Below, one piece after another: positions 39,890-45,379 of a stretch of DNA of 45,379 bases (position 1 is its first letter; every line of letters starts with the position of its first letter). A program made the translations under genes and the position numbers. Origin of the DNA: Acidimicrobiia bacterium (GTDB lineage Bacteria > Acidobacteriota > Vicinamibacteria > Vicinamibacterales > UBA2999); assembly GCA_016871375.1 (NCBI GenBank), contig VFYY01000007.1:1-45379 (forward strand). The letters are read 5' to 3'. The notes below the pieces were generated by a model that had not been told where the DNA came from, made no database searches, and saw only the letters and a list, made by a program, of their open reading frames with translations.

Positions 39890-41107
39890 TCAATTATAGG
39901 AGAGCTGTGCGAGCGCGCGGTCGCGTGTGTCCCGGAACGCGTCCATGGCGGCGGCTGGAACCGGATCGCCCGGCGGCATGTTGCGGTGTTCGCGCAGCGG
40001 ATCCACCCACCCGCCGTTCTTCTGCAGGCCGTAGTGCAGATGAGGCCCCGTGGCGAGGCCGGTCGAGCCGACCAGGCCGATCGTCTGTCCCTGCTCGACG
40101 CGCGCGCCGGCGCGGACGCCGGCGGCAAACGCCGACAGGTGCAGGTAATACGACTGGTAACCGCTCGCATGGCGCAGCCGCACCATCCGCCCGTTCGTGT
40201 CGTCGTAGGTCGCGGAGACAACGGTGCCCGATGACACCGCGACGACAGGCGCGCCGGTGGGAGCGCCGTAGTCCACGCCGCGGTGGGCGCGCGCGGTCTG
40301 CAGGACCGGGTGCATGCGCCGCAGCGAGTAGCGCGACGTGATGCGCGGCTCGAACTTGAGCGGCGAGCGCAGGAAGAAGCGGCGCAGCGAGCGTCCCTGC
40401 TCGTCGAAGTAGCCGGGCTGGCCGCCGGGAGGCGTGAAGCGAATCGCGCGCAGGAGTCGACCGTCGTTCTGGAACTCCGCGGCGTGAATGTCGCCGTAGG
40501 TCACCGGACGGTCGGCGCGGTCCTGCCGGCGATACCGGTCGTAGGCCAGCGTGAAGCGGTCGCCGGGCTGCAGCTCGGTGTTGAAGTCGATCTCGCCCGC
40601 GAAGATCTGCGCCAGCGCAATCGTCAGCTCGGCGCCCTCGCCGGCGGACGCCATCGCCTGGAAGAGCGACGGCGTGTCTTCGTCGATGGTCCCGGCGGCC
40701 GACGCCTGCTCGAGCGTGCGTGGAATCGGCAGCACCTCGGCGCGCAGGTTGTCGCTGCCGATCGCGGCCGGCGCGACGCGCAGGAACGACGCCGCGTCGA
40801 TTTCGTACTCGAACTGCCGGAGCGCGCCGTCGAGCGAGGTCACGAGGCGGAACGGCTGCGACGAGCGCAGGCGGCGCGGGTCGAACACCTGGCGCGCCGC
40901 GGAGATGACGCCGGCGACGGCCGCCGCCGCCATCCCATGCCCGCGCAGCATGCCGTCCAGCGTGGTGTTGCTCGGGACGACGCCCTGCACGAGCGTGGTG
41001 TCAGGCGTCAGGAAGATGTCGGCGCGGGTGCCCGAATCCGCCGAGGGCGCCGCCGCGCATGCCGACAGGCAGGCCGCGAGCGCGGCCAGACTCACCAGGC
41101 GAGTCAT
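39890..41107 (-). CDS. M23 family metallopeptidase (lipoprotein)
   Basis: Signal/lipobox LAALAACLSACAAAP; HRGVDYGAPTGAPVVAVSSGTV, GPHLHYGLQKNGGWVDP. Confidence 0.92.
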   Translation of the reverse strand: MTRLVSLAALAACLSACAAAPSADSGTRADIFLTPDTTLVQGVVPSNTTLDGMLRGHGMAAAAVAGVISAARQVFDPRRLRSSQPFRLVTSLDGALRQFEYEIDAASFLRVAPAAIGSDNLRAEVLPIPRTLEQASAAGTIDEDTPSLFQAMASAGEGAELTIALAQIFAGEIDFNTELQPGDRFTLAYDRYRRQDRADRPVTYGDIHAAEFQNDGRLLRAIRFTPPGGQPGYFDEQGRSLRRFFLRSPLKFEPRITSRYSLRRMHPVLQTARAHRGVDYGAPTGAPVVAVSSGTVVSATYDDTNGRMVRLRHASGYQSYYLHLSAFAAGVRAGARVEQGQTIGLVGSTGLATGPHLHYGLQKNGGWVDPLREHRNMPPGDPVPAAAMDAFRDTRDRALAQLSYN

Positions 41108-41110
41108 GAT

Positions 41111-41174
41111 CAATCCCCAACTCCCAAAATCCAACTCCCAAGACGTTTGGAAGTTGGGCGTTGGCCGTTGGAAG
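41111..41174. repeat. Heptamer-phased palindromic element (about 9 units)
   Basis: CAATCCC CAACTCC CAAAATC CAACTCC ... TTGGAAG TTGGGCG TTGGCCG TTGGAAG. Confidence 0.8.
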
Positions 41175-41188
41175 GTGTGCGAATCCTA

Positions 41189-42007
41189 TCAACTGACGCG
41201 ACTCGTGGCGAGGACCTGGCGGAACATCTGGTAGGCATCCACCGCGGAGGCCAGCACGCAGCGCGGGTGGAGGTTCAGCGCCTGGAGCAGCCACATGCGA
41301 AGCGACGAGGCGAACGGCGGGCCGTCGGCGGGGGTGGCCTCCATCACGAGGTCGCGCGCCGCGCCCGGGTACTCGTCGGCTCGAAGCTGCCGGCGCAGCG
41401 CGATGGCCAGCACCACGGCGGCCACCTGCGTGACGTCGGCGCGCTGGTCGTAGCGGTGGATGCTCGCGGACATCGGCATCGCGACGGCGAACTGCCGCCA
41501 GATCTGGTCGCGGTGCCACGGCAGCAGCTCGAACGCGCCGCCGAAGACGCCGTCGGTCAGCACGATCGACCGGTCCGGCCGGACCACGATGTGCGCCGGG
41601 TTGATCGCGCCGTGGCTGACGAGGCCCGGGTGATGATGCAGCAGCGCAACCGCGCGGAGCACCGACTTCGCGAGCTCGAGGATGCCCGTGTCGGTGAGCC
41701 TGATGTTGCCGAACTCGAGGTCGGCGAGCAGATGCGACAGGCGGACGCCGGCGGCGGCGGCGGCGGTGATGCGCAGCGACGCGCCGCGGCGGTCGATGGC
41801 GCGCACGGGCGTGAGGAGCGAGGGGGCCACCAGCGAGGAGCGCGCGGCGCGCGCGCGAATCGCCTGCTCGATCGCCGGGTCGGCGGCCAGGACGCGGCCC
41901 ATGTCCAGCACGTCAACGGCACCGAAGGCCGCGTGGTGCTCGAGCGCCCGCGCCCCCAGACCATCGTCCAGGGTGTAGGACGGCGCTGACGCAACCAGGT
42001 CCAGCAT
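41189..42007 (-). CDS. Protein kinase-like (pseudokinase) protein
   Basis: VLRAVALLHHHPGLVSHGAINPAHIVVRPDRSIVLTDGVFGG aligns by eye with the HRDLKPxN...DFG region but lacks the catalytic residues. Confidence 0.6.
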   Translation of the reverse strand: MLDLVASAPSYTLDDGLGARALEHHAAFGAVDVLDMGRVLAADPAIEQAIRARAARSSLVAPSLLTPVRAIDRRGASLRITAAAAAGVRLSHLLADLEFGNIRLTDTGILELAKSVLRAVALLHHHPGLVSHGAINPAHIVVRPDRSIVLTDGVFGGAFELLPWHRDQIWRQFAVAMPMSASIHRYDQRADVTQVAAVVLAIALRRQLRADEYPGAARDLVMEATPADGPPFASSLRMWLLQALNLHPRCVLASAVDAYQMFRQVLATSRVS

Positions 42008-42049
42008 GCGCCCGGCGTGGTGCAACGACCGCACCGCACAGATGGCGAT

Positions 42050-42080
42050 CGCCAACTCGTTGCCGGACAACGAGTTGGCG
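42050..42080. repeat. Perfect hairpin, 13-bp stem / 5-nt loop
   Basis: CGCCAACTCGTTG-CCGGA-CAACGAGTTGGCG. Confidence 0.85.
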
Positions 42081-42105
42081 CCATGTGACCTGGGCTGTCC
42101 ACGCC

Positions 42106-42150
42106 GCGGCTTACAGTTCGGTCTGCCGGAAATGCCGATCTGTAAGCCGC
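42106..42150. repeat. Inverted repeat GCGGCTTACAG ... CTGTAAGCCGC (11-bp arms)
   Basis: Direct reading. Confidence 0.8.
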
Positions 42151-42190
42151 TGTTACACTTGGGGCCACCTCGCGCACATTCCTGGAACCG

Positions 42191-43309
42191 ATGGAGCTGA
42201 TCCTTCCCCTGGCCGCGGCGCTCGTCGCAGCCCTCGTCGCCACGCTGGTCACACGCCACTCGCTCGCCCGCCACGCGCGCGCGCAGGAGGGCGCGGAGCA
42301 GAAGATGCGCGACGCGTTCCAGTCGGTGGCGGCCGACGCGCTGCACACGAACCGGGCGGCGTTCCTCGACCTCGCCAAGGAGTCGTTCGCCGGCTTCCAC
42401 AAGCCGATTGCGGACACGCTGAAGCGCGTGGACGAGCGGCTCACGGAGTCGGAGCAGGCGCGCGCCAGCGCGTTTGCCACGCTCACCGAGCAGCTCCGGA
42501 CGCTCGACACCACGGCCACGACGCTGTCGCGCGCCCTGCGGACGCCGCACGTCCGGGGGCAGTGGGGCGAAATGCAGCTGCGGCGCGTCGTCGAGATTGC
42601 CGGCATGCTCGAGTGGTGCGACTTCGAGCAGCAGCCCTCGCTCATCGGCGACAGCGGGCGGCTGCGCCCGGACATGGTCGTGCACCTCCCCGGCGGCAAG
42701 CGCATCGTCGTGGACTCGAAAGCGCCGATGGAGGCCTTCCTCGACGCGCAGGAATGCGCCGACGAGGCGGGGCGGGCGGTGAAGCTGCGGGCGCACGCGC
42801 GGCAGGTACGGGAGCACGTGAATCGCCTCGGCGCCAAGTCGTATTGGGAGGCGCTCGAAGGCTCGCCCGACCTGGTGGTGTTGTTCCTGCCCGGGGAAAC
42901 ATTTTTCAGCGCCGCGCTCCAGCACGACCTGAAGCTGGTCGAGGAAGCGCTCCAGCAGCGCGTGCTGCTGGCCAGCCCGATCACGCTGATCGCGCTGCTC
43001 ACCACCGTCGCGCACGCGTGGAGGCAGGAAGCGCTGGTCGAGAACTACCGCGAGGTCGCGCAGCTCGGAAAGGAGTTCTACGAGCGGCTGGCGCGGTTCA
43101 CCGGCCACCTGGACGAGGTCCGGAAGAAGCTCGATGGCGCCGTGCAGGCCTACAACGAGGCGGTCGGCTCGCTGGAGTCGCGCGTGCTGGTGAGCGCCCG
43201 GCGGCTGAAGGAGCTGAAGGTCACCACCGCCGAGGAACTGCCGTCACCGGAGCTGATCGACGCCCGTCCGCGAGGGATGCTGAAGCAGCCGGACCTAAAT
43301 TTGAAATAA
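42191..43309 (+). CDS. rmuC: DNA recombination protein RmuC
   Basis: [71 protein letters not shown]. Confidence 0.93.
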   Translation: MELILPLAAALVAALVATLVTRHSLARHARAQEGAEQKMRDAFQSVAADALHTNRAAFLDLAKESFAGFHKPIADTLKRVDERLTESEQARASAFATLTEQLRTLDTTATTLSRALRTPHVRGQWGEMQLRRVVEIAGMLEWCDFEQQPSLIGDSGRLRPDMVVHLPGGKRIVVDSKAPMEAFLDAQECADEAGRAVKLRAHARQVREHVNRLGAKSYWEALEGSPDLVVLFLPGETFFSAALQHDLKLVEEALQQRVLLASPITLIALLTTVAHAWRQEALVENYREVAQLGKEFYERLARFTGHLDEVRKKLDGAVQAYNEAVGSLESRVLVSARRLKELKVTTAEELPSPELIDARPRGMLKQPDLNLK

Positions 43310-43316
43310 TCAGTGG

Positions 43317-45020
<1,704 letters not shown>

Positions 45021-45036
45021 CCAAATCCCAAATCCC
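45021..45036. repeat. Heptamer remnant CCAAATC CCAAATC CC
   Basis: Two units directly after the glnS stop. Confidence 0.5.
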
Positions 45037-45120
45037 GCGTGTGCGACGAGTTGGCTCCACGGCTCGTCTCACCCTCAGAATCAACGCTCTCTCGTGTCGC
45101 GGTGATCAGGGTTCTTCGGC

Positions 45121-45153
45121 CAAAAAGAAAACGGCCCCCGTCTGGAGGCCGTT
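45121..45153 (-). terminator. Intrinsic terminator for a leftward transcript
   Basis: Minus strand AACGGCC-TCCAGACGGG-GGCCGTT followed by TTCTTTTTGG. Confidence 0.7.
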
Positions 45154-45205
45154 GATGATGCTTGAAGGGTGCTACGTGCGCCCGTTCTGTCGTTGCTCAA
45201 TGTAT

Positions 45206-45291
45206 TAGAGCGGTTTCTGAAACGTCGTAGTGTCCGGCTGTAGCCGGACCAAGTTGATCGGCACCGCCATGTGTGGTCCGGCTAACACTAC
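45206..45291 (-). repeat. Decayed copy of the CTAGAGCGGTTTC / REPIN-like element
   Basis: tagagcggtttctgaaacgtcgtagtgtccggctgtagccggaccaagttgatcggcaccgccatgtgtggtccggctaacactac matches the reverse complement of 33957-34072 with internal deletion and loss of one outer arm. Confidence 0.85.
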
Positions 45292-45295
45292 TTTG

Positions 45296-45379
45296 TCAGA
45301 TTCTCAGCGGGGGATTCCGCTGGAAGCTGATGGCTAGATTCAACAGGTCGCGACGGCTGGCGATGTAGAGCATCGCCAT
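45296..45379 (-). CDS. Possible C-terminal fragment of a leftward CDS entering from the right edge
   Basis: Open frame to the window edge ...MAMLYIASRRDLLNLAISFQRNPPLRI*; a minus-strand terminator lies downstream. Confidence 0.3.
   Translation of the reverse strand: MAMLYIASRRDLLNLAISFQRNPPLRI

Noticed and set aside
37459-40341. 960-aa plus-strand ORF opposite serA/DUF1015/M23
   Set aside because: Antisense ORF produced by high GC; composition Arg/His/Ala-rich with no recognisable domain, while the opposite strand encodes clear enzymes.

Overview
High-GC (~65-70%) bacterial chromosome segment, probably Acidobacteriota/Vicinamibacteria-like (inferred from gene content only). It is densely packed with housekeeping and signalling genes: glgC-eno-gpmA, a methylmalonyl-CoA mutase family subunit coupled to two oligopeptide-type ABC ATPases, a PilB/GspE ATPase diverging from a GGDEF protein, acs, a Ser/Thr kinase-TPR gene overlapping an FHA-GAF-HD-GYP gene, ino1, a VWFA protein, a ZIP transporter, polA, pcnB, a DUF1015-serA-serC operon, an M23 peptidase, rmuC and glnS. 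I recognised no tRNA, rRNA, CRISPR array, prophage or complete transposon. The most unusual signal is intergenic. At least five gene junctions carry palindromes built from strictly phased 7-nt units, mostly 4 left + 2 loop + 4 right = 70 nt. The heptamer sequence differs between some loci while the architecture is kept, and the elements usually abut or supply stop codons. A second family (CTAGAGCGGTTTC...) occurs four times, with deletion forms, a REPIN-like insert and one copy nested inside an octamer-based palindrome. Protein-level oddities: a degenerate GGDEF (AGDAF) with an intact I-site next to a MshEN-type PilB that has a C-terminal double zinc ribbon; a PolA with an apparently dead proofreading site; a pseudokinase-like ORF; and a serine operon carrying DUF1015 instead of serB.
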